A DNA stretch of 64,000 nt, taken from positions 744,001 through 808,000 of the forward strand of contig NZ_JAIQCL010000001.1 of the NCBI RefSeq assembly GCF_020023385.1. Direction: 5' to 3'. The translations under genes were made by a program, and so were the position numbers. Below the pieces are notes generated by a model, which saw only the letters and a program-made list of their open reading frames with translations, did no database searches and was not told where the DNA came from. Source of the DNA: Planococcus circulans (GTDB lineage: Bacteria > Bacillota > Bacilli > Bacillales_A > Planococcaceae). Shown here piece by piece: positions 17,048 to 26,045 of the stretch (its first letter is position 1; each line of letters starts with the position of its first letter).

Positions 17048-17614
17048 TTAAAAATCATACTCCGCTTCTTTTTCTGCACGGATCTTCGTGAAAGTTTCCG
17101 TCAACACCACCGTGTCTTCCGCCAGACGTTCCAGGCGGAACAGCACATCGTGGTTGATGATTTCCTTTTGATGGAAATCCACTTCTTCAATAAACACAAA
17201 AGTTTGGACCATCTGCGCTTTCATATACGCGAGGATCGGCTTCAACTGCGTGTCCACCACTAAATAATGCTTGGCGGACCCTGCCGTCACCAGCATACTG
17301 ACGACTTTGTCGCGGAACGCATTGACCGGCAGCAGATCAAAGATATTCTTTAAGGCAGCCGGAATCGATGCCTGAAAAATCGGCGTGCCGATGACGATGG
17401 CGTCCGCTTCCATGAGGGTCTTCGTCACGTAGCCCGTGTCGCCCGTGTAATCCAAGTAATTGCGGCCGTCGCTGAACTCCATCTGGTAATCAGCCAAATC
17501 GATCGACGTCGTTTCCACTTCCGGATATTTTTCGGCCATGACCTTGAGCGTTGCGTCAATGGCGATTCTTGTTTTTGAACCGATTTGGGAACCGGATAAA
17601 CCAACAATCTTCAT
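17048..17614 (-). CDS. NADPH-dependent FMN reductase
   Basis: 188 residues, flavodoxin-like fold. FMN phosphate loop GLSGSQIGSKTRIA (4-17), VIGTPIFQASIPAALKNIFDLLP (about 73-95) and VTAGSAKHYLVVDTQLKPIL. It starts 12 bases after the LLM-class flavin oxidoreductase stop, so it most likely supplies reduced FMN to that enzyme. This is the two-component layout known from SsuE/SsuD and related systems. Confidence 0.9.
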   Translation of the reverse strand: MKIVGLSGSQIGSKTRIAIDATLKVMAEKYPEVETTSIDLADYQMEFSDGRNYLDYTGDTGYVTKTLMEADAIVIGTPIFQASIPAALKNIFDLLPVNAFRDKVVSMLVTAGSAKHYLVVDTQLKPILAYMKAQMVQTFVFIEEVDFHQKEIINHDVLFRLERLAEDTVVLTETFTKIRAEKEAEYDF

Positions 17615-17626
17615 TCCAATTCCTCC

Positions 17627-18685
17627 TTATTTCTTAGCTGTGTATTTTTTGATCGCCGGCAAAATTTCCGTACCGATCAACTCCAGGTTTTTCTTGATAT
17701 TGTCCATCGGCATGCCGCCAAAATCGATTTGGGCGATATAACGCTGATGCCCGAACACTTCATGCTGATGCAGGATTTTCTCGATGATCTGTTGCGGGCT
17801 GCCGATGTTCATGATGTTGTGCGGATCCACGCCCTGCGCGAAAAGCTGCTTCGGAAACCCGCCGCCATTGGTGCGCTTCATGCCTTCATTGATATGAGGG
17901 TATAGCTCTTTCAGTGCCTGTTGGGAATTCTCAGCTGCGTAGAAAAAGCCTGCAGTTGCGATCGGCAACTGGGCAGGATCATGTCCGCCTGCACGCGCTG
18001 CTTCACGGTAACTGTCCACCGTCCGTTTAAACTGGGAAGTGGCACCACCTAAGTGAGCCATGAACATTGGCACACCTGCGTATCCCGCTTTCATCGCACT
18101 CGCAGGCGTACCGCCCACTGCCCGCCAAATCGGCATCGAGCCGTTGACCGGACGCGGGAGGACTTGCGCATTGCGCAGAGGCGCACGGAATTCGCCGCTC
18201 CAATTAACGATTTCGTTGTCATTGATCAGACGCAGCAGCTCGAACTTCTCTTCAAATAATTCTTCGTAATTATGGAGATCGTACCCAAGCAAGTCGAAAA
18301 GTCCGACACGGGAAGCGCGCCCTGCCACAATTTCCGCGCGTCCATCAGAAATCAAATCAAGCGTCGCGAAGTTTTCATAGACCCGAACCGGATCGGATGT
18401 GCTGATGATGGTAGAAGAGCTGGCGATTTTAATCTTCTTCGTCGCCTGCGCAATCGCCGAAAGCACCACGGCGTGCGCTTGCGTCGCAAAGTATTCCTGA
18501 TGGCTTTCGCCCACACTGAAAAAGTCCACACCTGCCTGCTCTGCAAGCACCGCGTAATCGATGATGTCATGAATCCGCTCCTGCACCGAAATCCGTTCGC
18601 CTGTCGCAGGGTTCGGAAGATGATCGCCTAGTGTATAGATGCCAAACTCGATGCCATTGTCTGGATTGATCCGATATTTTTCCAT
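17627..18685 (-). CDS. LLM-class flavin-dependent oxidoreductase (luciferase-like monooxygenase)
   Basis: 352 residues from MEKYRINPDNGIEFG, with AAAGGTGG ahead of the ATG; the longer frame upstream is leader. Luciferase-like TIM barrel: FGIYTLGDH, VDFFSVGESHQEYFATQAHAV, KKIKIASSSTIISTSDPVRVYENFATLDLISDGRAEIVAGRAS, LPRPVNGSMPIWRAVGGTPASA, and a C-terminal GHQRYIAQIDFGGM. Related B. subtilis proteins are grouped with LLM oxidoreductases of unknown substrate. Paired with an FMN reductase. Palindromes at its promoter suggest regulation. Confidence 0.92.
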   Translation of the reverse strand: MEKYRINPDNGIEFGIYTLGDHLPNPATGERISVQERIHDIIDYAVLAEQAGVDFFSVGESHQEYFATQAHAVVLSAIAQATKKIKIASSSTIISTSDPVRVYENFATLDLISDGRAEIVAGRASRVGLFDLLGYDLHNYEELFEEKFELLRLINDNEIVNWSGEFRAPLRNAQVLPRPVNGSMPIWRAVGGTPASAMKAGYAGVPMFMAHLGGATSQFKRTVDSYREAARAGGHDPAQLPIATAGFFYAAENSQQALKELYPHINEGMKRTNGGGFPKQLFAQGVDPHNIMNIGSPQQIIEKILHQHEVFGHQRYIAQIDFGGMPMDNIKKNLELIGTEILPAIKKYTAKK

Positions 18686-18789
18686 AAAGTAAATCCACCT
18701 TTCTTTTTCTCCCGCAGTTGCGGGAAGCGGGGAACAAAAACCCCCACGCTTTGAAGTCTCTACTCCCAGTATAAGCAACTATCTCCCCT

Positions 18790-18837
18790 ATTATAAGTAC
18801 GCACTTTAAAGTGGCATAGTATACAAAAAGATACTAT
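18790..18837 (-). promoter_or_regulatory. Promoter region of the LLM operon with two palindromes
   Basis: Minus-strand -10 box TATAAT (18790-18795). The -35 region is poor, which fits an activated or repressed promoter. A perfect palindrome CACTTTAAAGTG (18802-18813) covers the spacer, and ATAGTAT / ATACTAT (18816-18837) lies over and upstream of -35. Confidence 0.45.
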
Positions 18838-18884
18838 AAAAACCCAAAAAAGGCATCTCTGGGGATCGAGATGAATTGTGTGAG

Positions 18885-18917
18885 AATTGTGTGGGTGCCT
18901 GGCACGCACACAATTCT
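18885..18917. repeat. GTGCCTGGCAC palindrome, copy 3, extended 33-bp form
   Basis: The core is flanked by GAATTGTGTG and CACACAATTC arms, giving a 33-bp inverted repeat with one mismatch. A further ACACAATTC follows. It lies 83 bases upstream of SLH paralogue B. Confidence 0.85.
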
Positions 18918-19000
18918 CACACAATTCTCAGAAGTTTTATACATTACATAAATGGGTATATCAGGAAAAAACAAGACAATTTACGTGAAGGGGTGATGGG

Positions 19001-20092
19001 TTGAAAAAGTTAATGATGGGCATTGTATTGGTTTTGCTTATCGGCGTGGCGGGATCTCCTGCAGCGGCGGCAACGGATTTAACGAAAGGCCATGGTTTTT
19101 ATGAGGAAATTTCATACTTAATGGAACAAGAAATTTTGAACGGCTATCCCGATGGCACGGTCCGTCCGGATGCGATTGTGACACGCGGAGAAGCGGCGAT
19201 CATGATCGGACACATGGAGGATCTGGATGGCACGCAGCGCGATACCCCATTTTCAGATGTGAAGAAAGGCCAAAAAGCGAGCGGCTTCATAGCGGAAGCT
19301 CAGGAAGCCGGTTACATCAACGGCTATCCCGATGGCACCTTCCGTCCGGACGCTCCGATTACGCGCGGCGATATGGCGATCATTTTAGCCCAGGTGTTCC
19401 CGACACCATTCTCAGTGACCGCTGACTTTACGGATGTGTCGCCGAACATGAAGGCTTATGAAGCGATTTCGGAAATCCTGTCAGTCAACATCACCATCGG
19501 TTATTCAGATCATACGTTCCAGCCAACCGCGCATGTGACGCGCGGACAATTTTCCGCATTCCTGGCACGCGGGCTCGAACCCGAGTTCAAGAACGATGCA
19601 CGGATTCCCCACTCGTACATGAAAGATAAGACGAAAACCTATACGTATAACACCGGTACGCACGGCATCGAAACGCATACCTACCAATATACAAAAAGTC
19701 CGGCTGATGAACCGATCGGCTTTAGCTGGGCACGCCATGTGCCGGCGATCAATGAAACTTACATCTATGGAGAAGTGGAAACCAGAAAAAATCTGATCCA
19801 TGCGTATCCCGTGGTCGATCGATTCGACCCGCCGCTGCTCGCTTATCCGATTAAAGTCGGCACCACCCACAGCATCTATCCATCCGCTGAGGGCCAGCCG
19901 CTCACTCCAAGCGACGTCACGCATACCATCACAGCTGTTGGCGTAACGGTGGAAACGCCTTACCGCACCTTCACCAACGCCGTCGAAGTGACGGTGGAGT
20001 TCGGTTATAAAGAATACTTTGTCGAAGGCTTCGCCAAGGTTAAAACCGTAAATGACAATGGAACGGTTTTTGAATTGATTGATGTGGAATAA
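19001..20092 (+). CDS. S-layer homology domain protein, paralogue B
   Basis: 363 residues, TTG start with GAAGGGGTGATGGG in front. Signal peptide 1-24 (cleavage near PAAAA-TD). Three SLH repeats: about 31-75 (GYPDGTVRPDAIVTRGEAAI), 94-136 (GYPDGTFRPDAPITRGDMAI) and 153-195 (GYSDHTFQPTAHVTRGQFSA). The remaining 165 residues share a beta-rich domain with the protein at 11221-12291: KDKTKTYTY, YPIKVGTTH, HTITAVGVTVETPYRTFTNAVEVTVEFGYKEYFVEGFAKVKT. Probably wall-bound; function unknown. Confidence 0.92.
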   Translation: MKKLMMGIVLVLLIGVAGSPAAAATDLTKGHGFYEEISYLMEQEILNGYPDGTVRPDAIVTRGEAAIMIGHMEDLDGTQRDTPFSDVKKGQKASGFIAEAQEAGYINGYPDGTFRPDAPITRGDMAIILAQVFPTPFSVTADFTDVSPNMKAYEAISEILSVNITIGYSDHTFQPTAHVTRGQFSAFLARGLEPEFKNDARIPHSYMKDKTKTYTYNTGTHGIETHTYQYTKSPADEPIGFSWARHVPAINETYIYGEVETRKNLIHAYPVVDRFDPPLLAYPIKVGTTHSIYPSAEGQPLTPSDVTHTITAVGVTVETPYRTFTNAVEVTVEFGYKEYFVEGFAKVKTVNDNGTVFELIDVE

Positions 20093-20125
20093 ATGAAGGA
20101 TACGCTTATCTATACCAACCTTTCC

Positions 20126-20160
20126 AGAACACCCGGCTCTTAAAAGCCGGGTGTTCTTTT
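20126..20160 (+). terminator. Terminator of SLH paralogue B
   Basis: GAACACCCGGCT / AGCCGGGTGTTC perfect stem followed by TTTTG. Confidence 0.92.
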
Positions 20161-20388
20161 GTTGCGCCGGTTTTCACCCGAAATTAGAACGTGCTTCACA
20201 TGATCACCCTTCTTCCCTACATACTCAACAACGCTACCAGACTTCAGCAAACAAGGAGCTCGGTAACCTGTCTTGCAATCTTTCTGAAGAAGCCGACGGA
20301 TATAAAAGGTGTCAGATTTCTAACGCACCCCTAAATGTTGGAAGCACTACCTGGCTTCTTCAGCATCAACGTCAAAGGAGAGAGAATC

Positions 20389-21330
20389 ATGAAGAAGAAA
20401 ATTTTGATTTATGGGGTAGGGCCATTTGGGAGTTTGTTTGCCGAACGCCTTGCAGAAGCTGGCCACTCTGTTTTCCTGCTCGATCATGGTGAACGGCAGT
20501 AGGAGCTGAAAACCTATGGGGTTGTCATTGAAAACACGGAAACTGGAAAACAAACGGTTACTCGCCTTCCCGTTGTCGACCGTTTGTCAGAAGATGATTA
20601 CTACGATTTGGCCATTGTGCCGATGCGCAAAAATCGGGTTGCTGACATTTTGCCCGCACTCGCGGCCAACAAAAAGATTCCAACCTACCTATTCATGATG
20701 AACAACGCGGCAGGACAGCAGGCATTCATCGACGCCGTCGGCAAAGAGCGGGTGATGGCCGGTTTTCCGCTTCCCGGCGGCTTCAAGAAAGGACGAGTCA
20801 TGTACATGATGCCGGTGGAAGAAACGAAACCGGTGGCGCTGCCGATGGGTGAAGTGGATGGACCTGTAACGGCCAGAACCCACGACGTGGCAGGAGTGCT
20901 GAATTCGATGCGCGGCTACCGGGCGGAAATCCGCAAAGACATGGACGATTGGCTGAAGACACATGTAGCCCTGCTCGTTCCAACGCTGGCACCGGCTGTT
21001 TACGCATGCAACATTGATCAGCAACATTTCGCCGCCACACGGGACGCCCACGTGCTGATAAAGCGCGCACTTCATGAAGCGCTGCAGGCAACCCGAAATG
21101 CGGGCATACGCATTACACCTCCAGCTCTTAGCGCCATCGACCGGATTCCAGAACCGGTTTTTGTACGGCTGCTTTCCAAATTCGCCAGGACTCCCACATT
21201 TGAAAATGTCCTGGGGCATCTAAACACGGCAGTGGATGAAATCGAGCATTTGACCGATGAATTCTATGCCATGATCCAATCTGGTGACACGTCGACGCCG
21301 ACCATCGACCAACTGACGCCTTATAACTAA
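20389..21330 (+). pseudogene. Ketopantoate reductase-like (ApbA/PanE) gene with a premature TAG
   Basis: A good AAAGGAG site and ATG at 20389 start a frame MKKKILIYGVGPFGSLFAERL, with the GxGPFG dinucleotide motif, which meets TAG at codon 38 (20500-20502). The frame is otherwise open to 21330, giving 313 residues in total, and continues with DDYYDLAIVPMRKNRV, NNAAGQQAFID, and an ApbA_C-like helical domain (RALHEALQATRNAGI). Everything after the stop looks intact in codon use, so the nonsense mutation is recent, is a sequencing error, or is read through. The downstream part could start at ATG 20584 but would lack the Rossmann motif. Confidence 0.75.
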
Positions 21331-21507
21331 GGCCGAAAAGAACCCTTGCCTTTCGGCGCGAAAGAAATTCCGCTTCGGTGGGGAGGAGTGATCGGTCCCG
21401 CTATCGCAATCGCAGCAGCCGCTGTCTTCGTGAAGAGGATGAAAAAGCAACAGCAACACAATCGCCAGGGGCAGTGCTAAGCCGCACGACTTCATCGACT
21501 GAAGGGG

Positions 21508-22386
21508 ATGGAGATGGACAGCGTAACGAAAAAAACCACCATTTATTACAGTGGCGCCATTCTGTTTTCTTGGAGTTTCTGGATTGGAACTATTGTTTAT
21601 TCCCAACTGACGGGTGTGGACATTTTGTACAATGAAGGCTTTTATGACGTGTTGACAACAGGTGCGGGAAACCTGCAGCAATTGCTCGTGTTCCTCCTAT
21701 TTACCGCGGCCGCCTATGGTCCGCTGTTCGGGGTAGTTGTTGTCGCGATGCTGGTGAAAAACCATACAGGAGACATCACTGGGCAACCTAAAGAAAAGAT
21801 CCACCAACCAAAAGTCAGCCGTTGGGCGTTGTTCATTTTTCTCTACCCCATCGTCCTGTTTTCAGCCGCGCTCTTGGTGACGTGGATTGCCACAGGATTC
21901 AGCGCAACTTTCACTTGGCCGGCACTTCCTTTGTGGTTTATCCCTGTTTTCTTTTTGTTTCAATGCCTGACCAGCGGAGTGGAGGAATTCGGGTGGCGGG
22001 GCTATTTGCAGCCCCTGCTGCAAACCCGTATGACAGCTGAAAAAGCCTGTTTCCGCGTCGGCCTGTTGTGGAGCATTTGGCATTACCCCATAATTGTGTA
22101 CATGAATATTCCGCAAGGAACTTTCGTGATCCTGCTGACGCTTTTCGGTTTCACCATGCTGACCATTCCGCAGGCATACGTCATCGGCTGGCTTTACAAC
22201 AGCACCCGAAACGTCTGGCTGTGCGTTGTCCTTCATGCCTGGGCCAATACGGCATCTGCCTATTTGCTCGCTGCTTCACCGGCGCCGATGCTGACGCCGA
22301 TCGCTGTGGCAATTGGCGCATGGCTGGTGGCCAATTATTTGGTGAAGAAATACGGCAAGGAAACCTTGAGTACGCAAACAGGTTGA
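21508..22386 (+). CDS. CPBP-family intramembrane protease (CAAX protease-like)
   Basis: 292 residues, about 8 hydrophobic segments, GAAGGGG ahead of the ATG. Catalytic signature EEFGWRGYLQPLL (EExxxR) near residue 156, then SIWHYPI (second motif) and VLHAWANTASA (third, His and Asn). These proteases are related to Rce1 and often act in bacteriocin immunity or membrane protein processing. Target unknown. Followed by a terminator shared with galE. Confidence 0.9.
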   Translation: MEMDSVTKKTTIYYSGAILFSWSFWIGTIVYSQLTGVDILYNEGFYDVLTTGAGNLQQLLVFLLFTAAAYGPLFGVVVVAMLVKNHTGDITGQPKEKIHQPKVSRWALFIFLYPIVLFSAALLVTWIATGFSATFTWPALPLWFIPVFFLFQCLTSGVEEFGWRGYLQPLLQTRMTAEKACFRVGLLWSIWHYPIIVYMNIPQGTFVILLTLFGFTMLTIPQAYVIGWLYNSTRNVWLCVVLHAWANTASAYLLAASPAPMLTPIAVAIGAWLVANYLVKKYGKETLSTQTG

Positions 22387-22413
22387 CGGAATAAAAGAAA
22401 TCGGATCTAAAAC

Positions 22414-22456
22414 AAAAAAGCATCAGCTCCATTCACCCAGGAGCCTGATGCTTTTC
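22414..22456. terminator. Bidirectional terminator between CPBP protease and galE
   Basis: AAAAGCATCAGCTCC / GGAGCCTGATGCTTTT with T-runs on both strands, between convergent genes. Confidence 0.85.
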
Positions 22457-22495
22457 CACTGTCCTCTTCCATACTCAAGTGTAAATCGCCCACTC

Positions 22496-23494
22496 TCACC
22501 CCTCAAAATTCTTTTCGAATCTCCAGGCATCCTGACACATCGCCAGAACGTCGCGTGTGGCCGTCCAATCCAATTCCCGCTTGGCTTTCGACACATCTGC
22601 GTAGCATAGCGCAATGTCTCCCGGCCTCCGTTCGATCACCTCATAAGGGATCTCAATGCCACTTGCTTCTTCAAAAGCTTTCACCAACTCCATCACACTC
22701 GTCCCTTTGCCCGTCCCCAAATTATAGACATGAGCGCCTGCCGAGAGATTTTCCAAGGCCGCGATGTGGCCATCAGCCAAGTCCATCACGTGAATATAAT
22801 CACGCACCCCTGTACCGTCCGCAGTCGAATAATCATTGCCGAAAACTTTCAATTCCTTCAGTTTCCCTTTTGCCACTTGCGTAATATAAGGCATGAGATT
22901 GGATGGCGTCCCGGTAGGAGCTTCACCGATCCATCCGCTCTCGTGTGCGCCTACCGGATTAAAGTACCTCAAGAGGGAGACAGAGAAATTCGGATTGATT
23001 TTCGCAACATCCGTCAAAATCCGCTCACTCATCGCTTTCGTCTCTCCGTATGGATTCGCCGTCACCAACCGATCCATCGTTTCCATAAACGGCACCGAAT
23101 CGGGATCCCCATACACCGTCGCCGATGAGCTGAAGACGAACTTTTTCACATCGTGGCGGAGGCAGGAGCGAACAAGCACCAGGGTACTGACCACATTGTT
23201 GTAATAATAGTCGAGTGGCCGTTGGATGGATTCCCCCACCGCCTTAAGCCCAGCAAAATGAATGACGGCATCAATCTTATGCTGAATAAAAATCGCTTCA
23301 ACCGCTTGCGCATCCGTTACATCGACCTCATAAAGAGTCACGTCTTTGCCCGCAATCCGCCGAATGCTTTCAACCGTCTCACGCTTGCTGTTACAGAAAT
23401 TATCCGCAATAATCACCGAATGTCCGGCTTCAAGCAAAGCAATGGAAGTATGAGAACCGATATAGCCGGCTCCGCCTGTTACCAGTATATCCAT
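22496..23494 (-). CDS. galE: UDP-glucose 4-epimerase
   Basis: 332 residues, family length. NAD motif TGGAGYIG (6-13), HFAGLKAVGES (79-89), FSSSATVYG with catalytic Ser, YGETK catalytic Tyr/Lys (about 149-153), RYFNPVGAHESGWIGE, and GTGVRDYIHVMDLADGH. It interconverts UDP-glucose and UDP-galactose (possibly also the N-acetyl forms) and so supplies the surface-polysaccharide locus downstream. It stands alone, without galK or galT. Confidence 0.96.
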   Translation of the reverse strand: MDILVTGGAGYIGSHTSIALLEAGHSVIIADNFCNSKRETVESIRRIAGKDVTLYEVDVTDAQAVEAIFIQHKIDAVIHFAGLKAVGESIQRPLDYYYNNVVSTLVLVRSCLRHDVKKFVFSSSATVYGDPDSVPFMETMDRLVTANPYGETKAMSERILTDVAKINPNFSVSLLRYFNPVGAHESGWIGEAPTGTPSNLMPYITQVAKGKLKELKVFGNDYSTADGTGVRDYIHVMDLADGHIAALENLSAGAHVYNLGTGKGTSVMELVKAFEEASGIEIPYEVIERRPGDIALCYADVSKAKRELDWTATRDVLAMCQDAWRFEKNFEG

Positions 23495-23788
23495 CAGATT
23501 TTCACCCCTTCTCAGGTTCAGTAATTCTGTTTAGTATGCATAAAGTTTACCATTTTCCATCCCAGTTACTTAACCAATTTTCAGCTTACTAAAGACCGGT
23601 AAATCCAGTCCATGCAAATCCCCTAAAGAAACGGATCGGCTTACTAGCTATTTTGTACACTAAGAATATGGATCTTCGTATCAATAAAACATAGCACCTT
23701 CAGCTATAATGGAAAACGTTAAGCACTAGATTTCCGAGACGACTGGAGGGACCTTCTTAATGAATAGAAACCGATTGGAGATGCGACT

Positions 23789-24409
23789 GTGAGCTATGTA
23801 CCGATCTTTCACTTGACCGTGCCCGCTGTATGGGTTGCTGTCCTGTTGGGAGCCTTAGCGGCAAGCCTGATCATGCGAATTGTACTGGGAGATAAACCCG
23901 GCGAATGGTACGGGAATGCCGTGATGCTGTACATCCTCGTCTGGAAGTTCAGCTACATTCTTTTTAATTTCGACTATTTTCTCGATATGCCCTTATCCAT
24001 TCTATATTTTAATGGCGGTTTATACGGACATCTGCTCGGTATCGCGTTCGTCACCGGTTATCTGGTTTTGGCACAGAAAAAGCATCCCGACCTAACGAGG
24101 CAAGCACCTGTTTCCTGGCTCCTGTTTTTCCTGTCGTATCAAATCCTCCTGCAAAGCCTTGAAAACAATTGGGTGGAAGCCACACTTCACAGCTTGCTGA
24201 TTGTGGTGAGCATCCTGGCAATCCGGCTGCTTGCCAAACGCGCTGATGTGCCGACCGGGTTATTGCTGGTCTTGCTGTTCGCATTGGAGCTGCTGATTTC
24301 AAGCCTATCCGCCCCGCTCCTGTCGTGGCAAAATGCCACAGTCCTTCTGCTGGCTGCCGTCACCATCGCCATGTCTAACCGTTTAGAAAGGAAAAGACAA
24401 ACCTTATGA
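23789..24409 (+). CDS. Hypothetical multi-pass membrane protein (Lgt-like look)
   Basis: 206 residues, GTG start with GGAG 8 bases ahead. About six hydrophobic segments. The stretch GEWYGNAVMLYILVWKFSYI, then LSILYFNGGLYGHLLGIAF resembles the small prolipoprotein diacylglyceryl transferase-like membrane proteins that occur in Firmicutes, some beside thioredoxin-like genes. No such partner is adjacent here and the key Lgt catalytic residues cannot be identified. Function not known. Confidence 0.65.
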   Translation: MSYVPIFHLTVPAVWVAVLLGALAASLIMRIVLGDKPGEWYGNAVMLYILVWKFSYILFNFDYFLDMPLSILYFNGGLYGHLLGIAFVTGYLVLAQKKHPDLTRQAPVSWLLFFLSYQILLQSLENNWVEATLHSLLIVVSILAIRLLAKRADVPTGLLLVLLFALELLISSLSAPLLSWQNATVLLLAAVTIAMSNRLERKRQTL

Positions 24410-24565
24410 TCAAAATTTCCGGTGCGCCTTTCGTATAATCCTCGATGCGAACAGATGGTGCCCCTTGCACAGCCAGGTCTTTTGTACATGCGTATTACAA
24501 CAGCTTTCTCTGCAAACTTAGCAGCCTAACGATAGTCATCCCCTCTCTCCGAAGGGCAATCCAGC

Positions 24566-24608
24566 AAAAAAGCCCCGAACTCCCCTTCCTGGGAATCCAA
24601 GGCTTTTG
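24566..24608 (-). terminator. Terminator of the alanine/glycine symporter gene
   Basis: Minus-strand stem AAAGCCttgGATTCCC / GGGgagttcgGGGCTTT followed by TTTTTTG. Confidence 0.7.
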
Positions 24609-24626
24609 ACGCGAAGCTTACTTATG

Positions 24627-26045
24627 TTACGAATCGTAACCCGCGCTCGCTGCTTTTTTCGCTTTGTTTCGTTTTTTCTCTTTTTGGTCTTTTATGTAAT
24701 ACTGATCCGACGTGAAAAACTCGGTAGTCAAAGCTTTTACTTTTTTGCTCAACAGCAAGATGGCGATGACGTTCGGAATGAGGATAGCTGCCAGCATGAT
24801 ATCGAGGAATCCCCAAATCACTTCTGCTGCTCCGACCGCGCCCAGAACAACCGCAAGGATATACACCACTTGCATGCCGTAAGACGCTTTCGTGCCAAAC
24901 AGGAACTCAGCCTGCTTGGCGCCGTAGAAAATAACAACCAAAATCGTGGAGAGGACAAAGAAAATCAATGAAATGGTCACGAGAACTGCACCAAATTGGC
25001 CGAAATAAGATTCAAATGCCAGGCTCGTCAAAGCAGAGGAATTCTCCATGGCCCCATCTTCCGTCCAAACACCCGAAGACAAAATAACAAAAGCTGTTGC
25101 CGTGCAGACAATCAGTGTATCGACGACCACGCCAATGACTGCCCAGAACCCCTGGCGAACAGGATGATCTGTCATGGCAGCTGCATGGGCAATCGGGGCT
25201 GTACCGAGTCCAGCTTCGTTTGAATACAGACCGCGGGCAAATCCCCACCGGATCACTTCCACAATCGCTGCCCCGGCAAAACCGCCCATCACAGGAGCAG
25301 GCGAAAAGGCATTGCTGAAAATCAGCATAAAGAATTCGGGCACGGCACGGACATTCAGCAACAAAATCACGATCGCGCCACCGACATAAATCAATGCCAT
25401 AAAGGGAACGAAAATTTCTGTGACCTTGCCAATTCGCTTGATGCCACCGAAAACAACGATGGAGACAAGGAAAGCGGTCGCAATCCCCGTCCACAACAAC
25501 GGAATGTTGAAGGTCGCTTCTACGGTCGTCGCGATGGAATTCCCTTGGACCATGATGCTTGGGATCAACTCAATCATCAAGGCAAATGAAAACCAAATGC
25601 CCAGCCACTTCATGTTCAAGCCTTTCGTCATGTAGTACATGGGACCACCGACAAACTCGCCCCTGCTATTTTTCTCGCGGTACTCAACCGCAAGTACGCT
25701 TTCAGCGAATTTGAGCGCCATGCCGATCAGCGCAATGACCCACATCCAAAAAATCGCTCCCGGCCCACCGAACATAATCGCCGCCGGCACACCGACAATG
25801 TTCGCTGCTCCGATGGTGGAAGACAAAGCAGACGTCAGCGCCTGAAACGGAGTGACGGTCCCTTCGCCTTTCGGTTTTTTAAATACGCTGCCGAACGTCT
25901 GTCCGACAATATAGCCAAAATAACGAAATTGAAAAAATCCAAGTTTAACGGTCATATAAAGACCCGATACCAGCAGCATGGTGATGAGCGGAATCCCCCA
26001 TAACCAAGCTGAAAAATCAGCAACACCCTGCAAAAAACGTTCCAC
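24627..26045 (-). CDS. Sodium:alanine/glycine symporter (AGCS family)
   Basis: 472 residues, about 11 transmembrane segments. AGCS signatures: TPFQALTSALSSTIGAANIVG near residue 64-84, GPGAIFWMWVIALIGMALKF, RGLYSNEAGLGTAPIAHAAA (the conserved Asn-Glu-Ala-Gly-Leu-Gly-Ser/Thr segment), and TAFVILSSGVW. It takes up alanine or glycine with Na+. Lysine-rich tail (KEKKRNKAKKA). Single gene with an AGGAGG site. Confidence 0.94.
   Translation of the reverse strand: MERFLQGVADFSAWLWGIPLITMLLVSGLYMTVKLGFFQFRYFGYIVGQTFGSVFKKPKGEGTVTPFQALTSALSSTIGAANIVGVPAAIMFGGPGAIFWMWVIALIGMALKFAESVLAVEYREKNSRGEFVGGPMYYMTKGLNMKWLGIWFSFALMIELIPSIMVQGNSIATTVEATFNIPLLWTGIATAFLVSIVVFGGIKRIGKVTEIFVPFMALIYVGGAIVILLLNVRAVPEFFMLIFSNAFSPAPVMGGFAGAAIVEVIRWGFARGLYSNEAGLGTAPIAHAAAMTDHPVRQGFWAVIGVVVDTLIVCTATAFVILSSGVWTEDGAMENSSALTSLAFESYFGQFGAVLVTISLIFFVLSTILVVIFYGAKQAEFLFGTKASYGMQVVYILAVVLGAVGAAEVIWGFLDIMLAAILIPNVIAILLLSKKVKALTTEFFTSDQYYIKDQKEKKRNKAKKAASAGYDS

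Noticed and set aside
21346..21480. Short frame (44 codons, hydrophobic, basic end) between the ketopantoate reductase-like pseudogene and the CPBP gene
   Set aside because: Only TTG or GTG starts and no ribosome site at a usable distance; may be a remnant of the upstream gene's end.
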